This document shows positions 42,053-50,741 of a stretch of 64,000 nucleotides of DNA, piece by piece. Position 1 is the first letter of the stretch. Every line of letters begins with the position of its first letter. Origin of the DNA: Paenibacillus sp. LHD-117. Lineage in GTDB: Bacteria; Bacillota; Bacilli; Paenibacillales; Paenibacillaceae. The notes beneath the pieces were generated by a model. It had not been told where the DNA came from. It saw nothing but the letters and a program-made list of their open reading frames with translations, and did no database searches. A program made the position numbers and the translations under genes. The stretch covers positions 1 through 64,000 of the forward strand of contig NZ_JAVFVT010000012.1 in the NCBI RefSeq assembly GCF_030929555.1, written 5' to 3'.

Positions 42053-43048
42053 ATGCGTTTCGTAAGCAACAAGGGTATAACGGACCCGGCGCTCAACCTA
42101 GCGCTGGAGGAATATATTCTCCGTTCGTTGCCGGCCGAAGACGATTACCTTTTGTTCTATATAAACGAACCTTCCATCATCATTGGCAAAAATCAAAACA
42201 CCGTCGAAGAAATCAACGCCGAATACGTCGAGGCGAACAAGCTTCACGTCGTTCGCAGGCTGTCGGGCGGCGGCGCGGTCTACCACGACCTCGGCAACCT
42301 CAACTTCAGCTTCATCATGCAGGATGAAGGCGGATCGTTCCATAACTTCAAGAAATTCACGGAGCCCGTCGTGAAGGCGCTGCGCAAGCTTGGCGTCGAA
42401 GCGGAGCTGACCGGACGGAACGACCTGCAGGTCGGCGAACGTAAAATTTCCGGGAACGCGCAATTCCACACCAAAGGCAAAATGTTCAGCCACGGCACGC
42501 TGCTCTTCGACTCCGAGATCGAGAACGTGGTGTCCGCGCTTAAGGTGAACGCGGAGAAATACGTCTCGAAAGCGACGAAATCGATCCGCAGCAGGGTGGC
42601 GAACATTTCGGAGTTTCTGCAAGAGCCGATGACGGTCGAGCAGTTCTGCGAAACGCTGCTCGCGTCGATCTTCGAAGACGGCGGCGGCGAGCCGCAAGTT
42701 TACGAGCTGACGGACTCGGATTGGGAGAACGTGCATAAGCTGGCGAATGAGCGGTATCGGAGCTGGGAGTGGAATTACGGAAGATCGCCTGCCTTCAACG
42801 TTCAGCAGCGCAAGCGGATCGAGGGGGTCGGAACCTTCGACGTGCGTCTCCAAGTAGAAGACGGCGTAGTGAAGGAAGCCGCGATCTTCGGCGATTATTT
42901 CGGTAGGGGAGACAGCGCGGAGGTAGCGGCGAAGCTGGCGGGCAAGCGTTACGACGCGGCGTCGCTCCGTGAGCTCTCGGCGGCGATCGACCTTCCCTAC
43001 TACTTCGGGCCGATTACGGAGGAGCAATGGCTGGAGCTGCTGCTCTAG
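42053..43048 (+). CDS. lplJ: Lipoate--protein ligase
   Basis: A 331-residue enzyme that activates free lipoate as lipoyl-AMP and transfers it to E2 or GcvH subunits. Motifs: SIIIGKNQNTVEEIN near the start, the lipoate-binding RRLSGGGAVYHDLGNLNFS, and NDLQVGERKISGNAQ with the catalytic lysine, then a C-terminal accessory domain. Length equals that of B. subtilis LplJ as I remember it. GAGGAGG precedes the ATG. Single gene, probably with its own promoter upstream of 42020. Confidence 0.93.
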   Translation: MRFVSNKGITDPALNLALEEYILRSLPAEDDYLLFYINEPSIIIGKNQNTVEEINAEYVEANKLHVVRRLSGGGAVYHDLGNLNFSFIMQDEGGSFHNFKKFTEPVVKALRKLGVEAELTGRNDLQVGERKISGNAQFHTKGKMFSHGTLLFDSEIENVVSALKVNAEKYVSKATKSIRSRVANISEFLQEPMTVEQFCETLLASIFEDGGGEPQVYELTDSDWENVHKLANERYRSWEWNYGRSPAFNVQQRKRIEGVGTFDVRLQVEDGVVKEAAIFGDYFGRGDSAEVAAKLAGKRYDAASLRELSAAIDLPYYFGPITEEQWLELLL

Positions 43049-43195
43049 TCCGTATCCAATAAACATTACTCGAAAGGAGCATGCCAAGTGGCCACGATCC
43101 GACCTCCTTGTTAATTTGCGGCCTCAGCCCGAGCGCCCCCATGTGAACATGACAACATCTAAACGTCATGCTCATAGAGAGGGGTTCCAATCTAC

Positions 43196-44371
43196 ATGTC
43201 TAATGTAAGAAAACTATATTTCATCCGATTCTTCCAGCATCTGATCCCGGCGTACGTGATCGAGAGGCTGTTCTGGGAGGAGAGGGGAATGACCATTCCG
43301 ATGGTCGTGCTGACGGAGATCATTTTTGCCCTCACGATCGTAATTCTGGAAATTCCCACGGGCATATTCGCCGACAAATGGGGGCGGAAACGCATGCTGC
43401 TCACGGCTGCCTTCATCGGCTGCCTTGAGTTTCTCCTGCTTCTATTCGCCACGGAATTCTGGCACTTCGCCCTCGTCGTTTTCCTAACGGCGATCGCCAG
43501 CTCCGCAAGCAGCGGGGCGGACAATGCGCTTCTGTACGACTCGCTGCAAGAAGCGGGCGAACAATCTTCCTTCGAGCGGATCGTCGGCAGAATGAACGCG
43601 CTCGACATCGCCGCAATCATGATCGCGGCCCTATCGGGAAGCCTGCTCGCAGGGAAGTTCGGCTTCTCGTTCAACTATTGGCTTTCCTTCGTCAGCATGC
43701 TGATCGCGCTGGTGCTCACGTTGTCGCTAAGAGAGCCTGGGAGGGGAGTAACGAACGAGGATGCCTCCGCCATCCCGATCCGCACCTACGTGCGGGAGTC
43801 AATCGCCTTCTTCAGGGGCCATCCGGGTATTTACCCTGTCGTACTAACGGGGATGATCACGGGTGCCGCCATCAACTTCGTCGACGAATTTTGGCAGCTC
43901 TACCTTGAACGGCAAGGGATCCCCGTCGCGGCGTTCGGCGTATTCTCAGCGGCGCTGTTTCTCGCCAGACTGCCGGGCAATCTGCTTGCCTACAAGCTGA
44001 AGGAACGGATGAAGCTCGGAACGCTGCTAATGCTGATTACCGCGGCTCTTGCCGTCGGATTCGCCTATCTGGCGCGCGCGAGAGATTGGAGCGGCTTGAT
44101 CGCCTTGTTCCTTGTATGTATGGCGGCTGGCGTCATCGAACCGCTGGCCGCGGGATACCTGCATCACCGCATCGATTCGACCATGCGCGCGACGCTGGAT
44201 TCGTTCCAGTCGCTGGGCCTGAACGCGGCGCTCGTCACGACCGGGATCGGCTTCGGTTACTTCGCCTCCGAGCTGGATCTGTTCGGCGGCTTCGGTTTCA
44301 TCGCGGCGATGGCAGCCGCGTTCCTCGTCTACCTCGCAGGCTTCTCGCGAAAGCGTACTGGCTCTGCCTGA
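43196..44371 (+). CDS. MFS transporter
   Basis: A 391-residue membrane protein with 11-12 predicted helices. The cytoplasmic loop between helices 2 and 3 shows the family motif GIFADKWGRKRML. The overall shape, with SGADNALLYDSL in helix 4-5, matches drug- or metabolite-efflux MFS proteins of bacilli. Start ATG 43196 after GAGAGGGG. Single gene with its own terminator at 44410-44439. Substrate unknown. Confidence 0.9.
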   Translation: MSNVRKLYFIRFFQHLIPAYVIERLFWEERGMTIPMVVLTEIIFALTIVILEIPTGIFADKWGRKRMLLTAAFIGCLEFLLLLFATEFWHFALVVFLTAIASSASSGADNALLYDSLQEAGEQSSFERIVGRMNALDIAAIMIAALSGSLLAGKFGFSFNYWLSFVSMLIALVLTLSLREPGRGVTNEDASAIPIRTYVRESIAFFRGHPGIYPVVLTGMITGAAINFVDEFWQLYLERQGIPVAAFGVFSAALFLARLPGNLLAYKLKERMKLGTLLMLITAALAVGFAYLARARDWSGLIALFLVCMAAGVIEPLAAGYLHHRIDSTMRATLDSFQSLGLNAALVTTGIGFGYFASELDLFGGFGFIAAMAAAFLVYLAGFSRKRTGSA

Positions 44372-44409
44372 TCGACTTCAGGAACAGCCCCGAAGCGATA
44401 TAGATAAGG

Positions 44410-44439
44410 AGTACCGCGAAGCCCAGCGGTACTTTTTTT
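44410..44439 (+). terminator. Terminator after MFS gene
   Basis: AGTACCGC (44410-44417) pairs exactly with GCGGTACT (44426-44433), followed by a T run. Confidence 0.9.
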
Positions 44440-44552
44440 CGTTCCAACCATGCGACGATCGGCCGGAACTGCCTCAAATCTTTTAAACAAAAAAAAGCGC
44501 ATATGGAACTTTCGACGTTGCTGAGGGAACGTATGGGTAAGGGGGGATCGTA

Positions 44553-45113
44553 GTGAGCGAACATTATTTGCGGTATCTTGCGCCAGGCTACGATCGGGCC
44601 GAGGTGCTGGAGGATTTGATGAGGGAATACGGGGAAGACGTCTGGAGATTCGCTTATTTCCTGACGCGCAGGCGGGATGCCGCGGACGACATCGCGCAAG
44701 AGACGTTCATTGTCGCGTACAGACGGCTGTACGCCTTCAGGGGCGAATCGAGCGTGAAGAGCTGGCTGCTTGGCATCGCGCGCAACAAGTCTCTTCATTA
44801 TCTGAGGAGCGCCTTCTTCCGAAAGGTCGTTTTGACGGACGCCGTCGCGATCAAAAAGGATGCGGCGGGTGCGGCAGAATCCGCGGAGGACATCGTATTC
44901 GGCCAGATTGCAGCGAGCGGCGTATGGGAGACGGTCATGACGCTCCAACGGAAACATCGCGAGGTCGTGCTGATGGCTTACCATTACGAGATGACGATGA
45001 CGGAAATCGCTTCGGCGCTCGGCGTTTCCGAGGGAACGGTCAAGTCACGGCTCTCCCGGGCTAAACGCAAAATGTCCGAACTGCTGGACGAATCTCGAGC
45101 GAAAGGAGGCTGA
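44553..45113 (+). CDS. ECF-type RNA polymerase sigma factor
   Basis: A 186-residue sigma factor with region 2 (DVWRFAYFLTRRRDAADDIA then QETFIVAYRRL) and region 4 (LQRKHREVVLMAYHYEMTMT, HTH ASALGVSEGTVKSRLSR). The GTG start follows GGGGGG. The next gene, 5 bases downstream, encodes a membrane protein that is likely its anti-sigma factor or envelope-facing partner. A possible autoregulatory promoter was examined but its spacing is abnormal. Probably an envelope-stress or antibiotic-response sigma factor of the SigX/SigW/SigV kind. Confidence 0.92.
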   Translation: MSEHYLRYLAPGYDRAEVLEDLMREYGEDVWRFAYFLTRRRDAADDIAQETFIVAYRRLYAFRGESSVKSWLLGIARNKSLHYLRSAFFRKVVLTDAVAIKKDAAGAAESAEDIVFGQIAASGVWETVMTLQRKHREVVLMAYHYEMTMTEIASALGVSEGTVKSRLSRAKRKMSELLDESRAKGG

Positions 45114-45118
45114 CGACG

Positions 45119-46048
45119 ATGAAGGATGAGCATGCGGGCTGGGAGGAGCAATTGAAAGCCGCTCCGTTCGCCCAATCGCAATTTAACGAGGAGCTGAGAA
45201 AAAACGTGCGGAGAAGAATTACATCTGATGCGCGCGCGAGACGTTACGGTTGGCCGGTTGCGCTTGTCTGCGCTGTGGCCGTACTTGGGATGGGGGTCTT
45301 TTATGCGGCAGGCATGGCCGGTTGGCTCCCGGTTAAGGAAGCGGAGCGGCAGCCGAGAGGCGCTTATTACAAGGACGGGGAGCTATTGCTGCAAGTATAC
45401 CCCGATCCGGAGCTAAAGGCCGGCAGGGAATTCGGGTATATCTTTAGTTTTACGGAACCTTTTGCGAACTTAGCGGGGAAGGTTCTTGAGATACAAGCGG
45501 TGCATGACGCAACGAACCAGACCGTGGCAGTCACCCCTCCGACCGTCTCCGTTATCGAAAACCCGAGCAGCGGTTACGCTACGCTAAAGAGGCATACCGT
45601 GAGCTTCGCCTTGCCGCTCGGCGGGTTATGGCGATTCGAAGTGAGCTTGGACGGCGCGCCGTACGCGAGGGTTGAGCTCGATGTCGCGGAGCCCGATTGG
45701 GAGCTAAGCCCGTCCTTTAGGACGGAGAACTACGAGATGACGGGAATCGAGGGCAAGGTGGGCTTTATCGATGCGGGTTTTATTGCCGGGCAGCCGAACA
45801 AATATATGTGGCATTTCTGGGGGGAAACCTTCAAACACGGAGGGGAGCTCGAAGTGCTGGCCGTCAAGCAGGGGACTACGGAGATGATTCCAGTTCTTCA
45901 AGGGCGTAATCTCGGAGGGGCTAACAATGGCGCCGACGCGCATTTGCCGAGCAGCATGTCGCTTCCCGAGGCGGGCGTTTGGAGGCTGCTGCCTTTCGTG
46001 AATGGCAGATTGGTCGAGAGCATCGTCGTCAACGTACGCGAGCAATAG
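45119..46048 (+). CDS. Membrane-anchored DUF4871-like protein, putative anti-sigma partner
   Basis: A 309-residue protein with a cytoplasmic N-terminus of about 45 residues, one transmembrane helix (about 46-66, WPVALVCAVAVLGMGVFYAA), and an extracellular part. That part contains a beta-sandwich and then a DUF4871-type domain (NYEMTGIEGKVGFIDAG, KYMWHFWG). The short N-terminal segment (FNEELRKNVRRRI) could bind the sigma factor encoded five bases upstream, but it lacks a recognisable zinc-type anti-sigma motif. Co-transcription is clear. The terminator lies at 46064-46098. Confidence 0.78.
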   Translation: MKDEHAGWEEQLKAAPFAQSQFNEELRKNVRRRITSDARARRYGWPVALVCAVAVLGMGVFYAAGMAGWLPVKEAERQPRGAYYKDGELLLQVYPDPELKAGREFGYIFSFTEPFANLAGKVLEIQAVHDATNQTVAVTPPTVSVIENPSSGYATLKRHTVSFALPLGGLWRFEVSLDGAPYARVELDVAEPDWELSPSFRTENYEMTGIEGKVGFIDAGFIAGQPNKYMWHFWGETFKHGGELEVLAVKQGTTEMIPVLQGRNLGGANNGADAHLPSSMSLPEAGVWRLLPFVNGRLVESIVVNVREQ

Positions 46049-46063
46049 AATCTTGCGGTACAG

Positions 46064-46098
46064 GCAACCTCGGAGCGGACGCTTCGGGGTTGCTTTTT
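46064..46098 (+). terminator. Terminator after sigma factor operon
   Basis: GCAACC (46064-46069) pairs with GGTTGC (46088-46093), with inner CGgAGC/GCTtCG pairing and TTTTT at the end. Confidence 0.85.
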
Positions 46099-46508
46099 GT
46101 GGTAGTCCAGCATGGGCGTCATCTCTAGGGTGAGGCGGAATCTGAAGGAAGCTGGAGGCAAATGCACGAGCCAAGGTATACGAACTGGATTAGAGGCAGG
46201 GCTAGTCGGATGAGTCACCCATACACGATGAAATCCAAAGTCGCCAAGGGATATCCCTGTAGACTCCAGTGGTTGCGGGCGCGAAATGAGAAGCAGGACA
46301 AGAAGCTGGGGACACGCTGGTCGTTACGAAGGAAAACTTATATACGCTCGAAAGCCAAACGGTGCTGTTTCCTTTTTTCCGCAACAAATAACGAGGCTGA
46401 AAGATGTGACCGAAGAAGAGTTGAGAGTTGGCTCGGCATTTTTGCAACATCTTCAATTCTATTATACTCTCTAACTGAAAGTAATAAAGCAATAGGGAGA
46501 CTTCGCAG
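46099..46508. other. Gene-poor stretch with possible decayed coding fragment
   Basis: No intact gene. On the plus strand, from about 46207 to 46389, one frame reads like protein (ESPIHDEI ... TPVVAGAK, stop, EAGQEAGDTLVVTKENLYTL ... FFRNK, stop) but is broken by a TAG and a TGA. The segment AGAK-stop-EAGQEAGDTLVV loosely recalls a biotin/lipoyl carrier turn. This may be a pseudogene remnant or chance. Confidence 0.3.
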
Positions 46509-47849
46509 ATGCCGAATATCGAAACGCAAGCCTTATTTTATCCGAATTTAGCCGATTCAAAAGCCTACAGGATTCCATCGATGATTACAACGAACAAAGG
46601 AACCGTGATTGCGGGTATTGATGCCAGGATCGTAGACCAGACGGATAATCCGAATCAGATCGACGCAACGATCCGACGGAGCGAAGACAACGGGAGAACG
46701 TGGGGTCCCGTGCAAAAGCTGGTTTCTTTCGCCGGGGAAGGATTGGACGGTGCGGCTGCGATTGATACGGCCCTCTTGCAGGATGAAATAACCGGCACAA
46801 TTTTCATGCTTTATTGCCATACCCCCGGCGGAATCGGCCTTTGGGCAAGCGAGTCCGGAATAGCCTTTGATTCGGATGGCCGCAGAAAGCTATATGACGC
46901 GGAAGGGAATGTGTATTTCCTCGGCGAGGGCGGAGACGTTGCGGATTCGCAGGGACACGCCACGGATTATAGAGTTGATGCCGAAGGATATGCGTTCAAG
47001 TCAGGGGAGCCCCGTGGGAATATGTATTATAAAAAGGGCATCGACCCAAAGGAGAGTTTACTCGAAGCGAGAACGTCCTATTTACAAATCATCCAAAGCG
47101 AAGACGACGGACTTACATGGTCGAAACCGAAAGAACTGAATCTCTTGGTGAAAGAGGAATGGATGCGGTTTATCGGATCCGGTCCCGGGTGCGGCATTCA
47201 GTTAAAGCATGGGAACAAGGCCGGCCGATTGGTATTCCCGATTTATTTCTCGAATGAGGGAGGGCATCTTTCTTGCGCATGCATCTATAGCGACGATCAT
47301 GGAGCTACTTGGCAGCGCGGCGCGTCTCCGAACGATGGAAGAGAGCTGGACGGCAATGTGCTCACGGCGAGGACGATCTCCGAAGGGAAGCAGTACTTGA
47401 CGGAATCCCAGATTATTGAAATGCCAACGGGTGAGCTGAAGTATTATTTGAGGAATCATTACGGGCTCCAACGAACCGCGGTGACGACGAGTACGGACGG
47501 AGGAGAAACCTGGGGCGAAGTGACGTTCGACATGGCGCTTCTCGATCCGATCTGCCAATCCAGCGTTATTCTGTATCCCGATCAGGGAGACGGCAAGGTG
47601 CGTGTGCTCTTCGCCAATCCGGCCGATGAGAAGACAAGAATTAAAGGCACGGTTCGCTTAAGCGAAGACGGCGGATTAACATGGCCTTACAGCAAAGTGA
47701 TCGAAGACGGGTATTACGGTTATTCCTGCCTGACGGTATTAAAAACCGGCGAAATCGGTGTCCTGTATGAACGCGTATATGACTATTCGGATTGGAATAA
47801 CATGGACATTCAGTTCGGTACCTTCACATTGGATTGGTTAAAGTCGTAA
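46509..47849 (+). CDS. Sialidase-family exo-glycosidase (GH33-like)
   Basis: A 446-residue beta-propeller enzyme. It has the N-terminal YRIPSM motif that supplies the first active-site arginine (Arg21) and five Asp-boxes: SEDNGRTWG, SEDDGLTWS, SDDHGATWQ, STDGGETWG and SEDGGLTWP. No signal peptide is visible, so it is probably cytoplasmic and acts on imported sialosides or related nonulosonic acids. It faces a GH29 fucosidase gene on the other strand across a terminator. The pairing suggests processing of host-type or mucin-type glycans. A rhamnogalacturonan- or KDN-directed relative cannot be excluded. Confidence 0.85.
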   Translation: MPNIETQALFYPNLADSKAYRIPSMITTNKGTVIAGIDARIVDQTDNPNQIDATIRRSEDNGRTWGPVQKLVSFAGEGLDGAAAIDTALLQDEITGTIFMLYCHTPGGIGLWASESGIAFDSDGRRKLYDAEGNVYFLGEGGDVADSQGHATDYRVDAEGYAFKSGEPRGNMYYKKGIDPKESLLEARTSYLQIIQSEDDGLTWSKPKELNLLVKEEWMRFIGSGPGCGIQLKHGNKAGRLVFPIYFSNEGGHLSCACIYSDDHGATWQRGASPNDGRELDGNVLTARTISEGKQYLTESQIIEMPTGELKYYLRNHYGLQRTAVTTSTDGGETWGEVTFDMALLDPICQSSVILYPDQGDGKVRVLFANPADEKTRIKGTVRLSEDGGLTWPYSKVIEDGYYGYSCLTVLKTGEIGVLYERVYDYSDWNNMDIQFGTFTLDWLKS

Positions 47850-47878
47850 TTTCTGTTACAAAGGAATGATCTTTTGGG

Positions 47879-47915
47879 GCGCGAGAACTCCGATTACGGA
47901 GATCTCGCGCTTTCC
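47879..47915 (+). terminator. Terminator between convergent sialidase and fucosidase genes
   Basis: GCGCGAGA (47879-47886) pairs with TCTCGCGC (47903-47910), with an inner CTCCG/CGGAG stem and a TTTCC tail; the tail favours the plus strand. Confidence 0.8.
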
Positions 47916-47919
47916 TGTA

Positions 47920-49209
47920 TTAATTATGCGTCACCACTTCGCCGGCGCCGCCGTACAGATCAAGTTCGCCCTCCAGTTCCAGCTTCAGAACGGTTACATC
48001 TTCGTGCGTATCTTCAGGGGTCATATAGATCCAAGTGGTACCCGGGATATTAAACCAAGGCACGCCCCCATGGATTTCGTGGCGAAGCTCTTTCCCCGAG
48101 TGAAGCACAGTGATTTTTTTAATGGCATTGGATAACCCTTTCAGACAGATATTTTCCTTCGGATCATCATATACAAAGAGATAGAGCGTTTGCCGATCCT
48201 TGGATATGGTGCTGCCGCCCAAGTAATAACGTGTATGAATTCCTTCGGTTGTCGTATAGATGGCTTCCTCATGAGCGCTTATCCATGCGCCGAGACCCAG
48301 CAAAATATCTTCCTGCCTTTTGTCTATCGTTCCATCCTCCATCGGACCGATATTGAGCAGCATGTTGCCGCCCAAGGTTATGCAGTCACAAAACATTCGG
48401 ATGATCTGCTTCAGAGATTTATATGTGTTGTCGGCCGGTTGATAGCCCCAAGAGCGGTTAATGGTGGTGCAGAATTCCCAAGCTCCTTCCGGTCTTGTGA
48501 TCGGAATACCTTGCTCCGGCGTCTTGTAGTCACCATGTCCTTGCAACCGAGAATTAATGATTAGTTCCGGATTAAAGGATTTCAAGTAGTTCTTGAATTC
48601 CGGCAAATTCCATTGCTCGGCGCTTCGCTCCCAGTCCCCGTCGAACCATAATAGATCCACTTGTCCGTAGTTTGATAACAGTTCTCCTAATTGGTTGTTA
48701 TTAAAAGCGAGGAATCGTTTCCACTTTTCTTCGTCTTGAATACCGTTGGCAGGGGATGTGAACTTATTGACCGTAGTTAGATCCGCCGGCACTTTGCCGC
48801 CTTCATATACGCTCGCATAATCTGGGTGTGACCAATCTATTAAGGAGTAGTACATTCCCAGCCGTATCCCATTGTTCGTCATTGCTTCTGCGTATTCTTT
48901 CACAAGATCCCTATTTGCAGGTGATTGTTTGACCACATTTAAATCGGAGTACTGAGTATCCCATAAAGCCACGCCATCGTGGTGCTTTGTTGTTAGGATT
49001 GCATATTTCGCCCCCGCTTTGGCGATCAGGTCGGCCCACTTGTTGGCGTCGAAATTTTTTGCCGTAAACCCGTCTAATTGTTTCAAATAGTCCTCATGCG
49101 AGATTCTGTTGTGATAAAAGGACCAAGATTCCGAAATTCCTTTTACGGCATAAATCCCCCAATGAATAAAGATGCCTAGCTTAGCCTCTTCAAACCACTT
49201 AGGAACCAT
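47920..49209 (-). CDS. Alpha-L-fucosidase (GH29)
   Basis: A 429-residue enzyme without signal peptide. The N-terminus reads WFEEAKLGIFIHWGIYAVKG, the GH29 hallmark, followed by AKYAILTTKHHDGVALWD (His-His pair) and the nucleophile strand VDLLWFDGDWE. The C-terminal part is a beta-sandwich. I set the start at ATG 49209, where AGAGGGG lies upstream; the in-frame ATG at 49248 lacks a ribosome binding site. A matching sigma-A promoter lies at 49249-49277. It is divergent from the GntR-type regulator gene at 49468, which probably controls it, and releases fucose from imported or processed glycans. Confidence 0.93.
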   Translation of the reverse strand: MVPKWFEEAKLGIFIHWGIYAVKGISESWSFYHNRISHEDYLKQLDGFTAKNFDANKWADLIAKAGAKYAILTTKHHDGVALWDTQYSDLNVVKQSPANRDLVKEYAEAMTNNGIRLGMYYSLIDWSHPDYASVYEGGKVPADLTTVNKFTSPANGIQDEEKWKRFLAFNNNQLGELLSNYGQVDLLWFDGDWERSAEQWNLPEFKNYLKSFNPELIINSRLQGHGDYKTPEQGIPITRPEGAWEFCTTINRSWGYQPADNTYKSLKQIIRMFCDCITLGGNMLLNIGPMEDGTIDKRQEDILLGLGAWISAHEEAIYTTTEGIHTRYYLGGSTISKDRQTLYLFVYDDPKENICLKGLSNAIKKITVLHSGKELRHEIHGGVPWFNIPGTTWIYMTPEDTHEDVTVLKLELEGELDLYGGAGEVVTHN

Positions 49210-49248
49210 GATAAATCCCCTCTCTTTTTGTTGATATATCCAATACAC

Positions 49249-49277
49249 ATTTTATATTTCATTTGTTATAATGTAAA
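49249..49277 (-). promoter_or_regulatory. Sigma-A promoter of the fucosidase gene
   Basis: On the minus strand, TTTACA (49277-49272), a 17-base spacer and TAAAAT (49254-49249) lie about 40 bases before the fucosidase start codon. Confidence 0.65.
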
Positions 49278-49386
49278 CAAAATGAACCGTAAAAAAAGAT
49301 TAAATGGTCTGAAGTTGACAAAGAATAAAAGAAGGAAGCCTTGTCCCATCTGCCTCGGCGAATGCCGAGACAATTATATATAAAAG

Positions 49387-49416
49387 TTGCGTAAAATGGT
49401 ATACTTTATTTATAAT
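49387..49416 (+). promoter_or_regulatory. Promoter of GntR-type regulator with operator-like word in the spacer
   Basis: TTGCGT (49387-49392), an 18-base spacer and TATAAT (49411-49416). ATGGTATA at 49396-49403 lies inside the spacer, so a protein bound there would block RNA polymerase; this fits autorepression. Confidence 0.6.
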
Positions 49417-49467
49417 CAATACAATATAACAATCGAATTGATCTGGGATGGAGAGAAGTGATTTTGA

Positions 49468-50595
49468 GTGACAGTTGATAATAAACCGTTGTATAAGGTT
49501 ATTCTAGACGAATTGAAGAGCAAAATCGAAGAGGGCCAGTATGCGCCGGAACAGCAACTTCCAACAGAAATAGAGCTGGCGGAGCAATACGGCGTCAGCC
49601 GCATTACTTCGAAACGCGCTTTTATCGAGCTCGAGCGGGAAGGCCTGATCTACCGCAAAAGAGGCAGCGGCAGCTATGTTAAAGAACAGAAGGTGCCAAA
49701 TCGGACGCATGATGGCGTTATTCAAAACGCGAGTCCGATTATCTCTATGATTTTGCCGTATCTGGCTACCAATGAGCTCGATTATATTAAAGGCGCAACA
49801 GATTATATTGATTCCAAAGGTTATTATCTAAGCATTCATAATAGCGATTGGAGCAAGGACAAAGAAAAGAATCTGCTTTCCAAGCTGTCGAAAAGTGGAA
49901 TATGCGGCATTATTTTGTATCCTTTGAGTACAATCAGCAATGTGGAAGTGGTCAATGCGATTTGCAGCAATGGTTATCCTATTGTTACTGTAGATCAATA
50001 CTTTGACCGTTTGAAGGTGAACAGCGTCGTTTCCGATAACTATAACGGCGGATATATGCTGGCGAGCAGGCTTATCGAGCTCGGACACGAACGAATTGCT
50101 TTCGTCTCCAGCGTCAGCATCGAATACCGGAGCTCTGTCAGGGACCGTTATCTTGGATATTGCCAAGCTTTAAAGGATCATCAGATTCCGATTGACCCCG
50201 AGCTGATCTTCACGGATTTTTACCGGGACGTTACCGAGAAAAATTCGAAGCAGTTCTATAAAGCTATGCTTGCCCGGCTGCAATCCCATAAAGCGACCGC
50301 CATCCAAGCGGAGCATGACTTATTGGCTGTCGAGCTGCTGAAAAACGGTTTGGAATTAGGCATTGATATTCCAGGACAGCTCTCCATTGCCGGATTCGAC
50401 GATGATGAAGTTTCAAGGCATGTCGAGGTGCCGTTAACGACAATTGCGCAGGACTTTTATGAATTGGGGCGCAAAGCTGCCGAGTTGATCATTTCCGCAA
50501 ACGAAAGCGGCAGTCCGGAGAATGTGAAGATAAAAGTTCCGGTCCGGTTAATCGAACGACAATCAACAGGCATCTGCTCCATTACGGTCGAGTGA
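49468..50595 (+). CDS. GntR-type HTH regulator with LacI-type sugar-binding domain (AraR-like)
   Basis: A 375-residue repressor. Residues 1-70 form a GntR winged helix (IEEGQYAPEQQLPTEIELAE, then YGVSRITSKRAFIELEREGL and the wing YRKRGSGSYV). From about residue 85 a LacI/periplasmic-binding fold begins (IISMILPYLATNELDY; GIILYPLSTISN; VVSDNYNGGYMLASRLIELG; ISIAGFDDDE-like segment). This is the AraR architecture, where a sugar releases the repressor from DNA. The GTG start follows GGAGAG. It sits between the fucosidase gene and the long importer operon, and ATGGTATA words lie at its own promoter and both sides of the next one, so it probably represses all three units. Confidence 0.9.
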   Translation: MTVDNKPLYKVILDELKSKIEEGQYAPEQQLPTEIELAEQYGVSRITSKRAFIELEREGLIYRKRGSGSYVKEQKVPNRTHDGVIQNASPIISMILPYLATNELDYIKGATDYIDSKGYYLSIHNSDWSKDKEKNLLSKLSKSGICGIILYPLSTISNVEVVNAICSNGYPIVTVDQYFDRLKVNSVVSDNYNGGYMLASRLIELGHERIAFVSSVSIEYRSSVRDRYLGYCQALKDHQIPIDPELIFTDFYRDVTEKNSKQFYKAMLARLQSHKATAIQAEHDLLAVELLKNGLELGIDIPGQLSIAGFDDDEVSRHVEVPLTTIAQDFYELGRKAAELIISANESGSPENVKIKVPVRLIERQSTGICSITVE

Positions 50596-50611
50596 ATTTG
50601 ATATACTAACG

Positions 50612-50650
50612 CCTCTCGCAGTTATAACTGCGAGAGGTTTTTCTTTTTCT
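50612..50650 (+). terminator. Terminator after GntR-type regulator gene
   Basis: A perfect 26-base palindrome (50612-50637, beginning CCTCTCGCAG) is followed by TTTTTCTTTTTCTTTT. Confidence 0.9.
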
Positions 50651-50671
50651 TTTGATTTATAAATTTCAAAA

Positions 50672-50741
50672 ATGGTATATCTATTATTTACAGAATTCAA
50701 ATATGAAGCTATAATACAAATGTGATGAGTTATATGGTATA
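50672..50741 (+). promoter_or_regulatory. Operon promoter flanked by two ATGGTATA words
   Basis: TTTACA (50687-50692), a 17-base spacer and TATAAT (50710-50715) form a near-consensus sigma-A promoter for the importer operon. ATGGTATA occurs at 50672-50679, just upstream of the -35, and at 50734-50741, just downstream of the -10, where it is part of an imperfect inverted repeat GGTATA-TCC-TATACT. The same word lies in the regulator's own promoter. The remaining sequence to 50927 is a 5' leader of about 200 bases in which I see no known riboswitch. Confidence 0.7.

Noticed and set aside
44506-44536. ECF-type autoregulatory promoter upstream of the sigma factor gene (TGGAAC ... CGTA)
   Set aside because: The spacer is about 20 bases instead of the usual 16-17, so the match is probably chance.
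46162-46551. Plus-strand frame of 129 codons before the sialidase
   Set aside because: Very rich in Arg/Lys/Cys, overlaps the sialidase start, no ribosome binding site.
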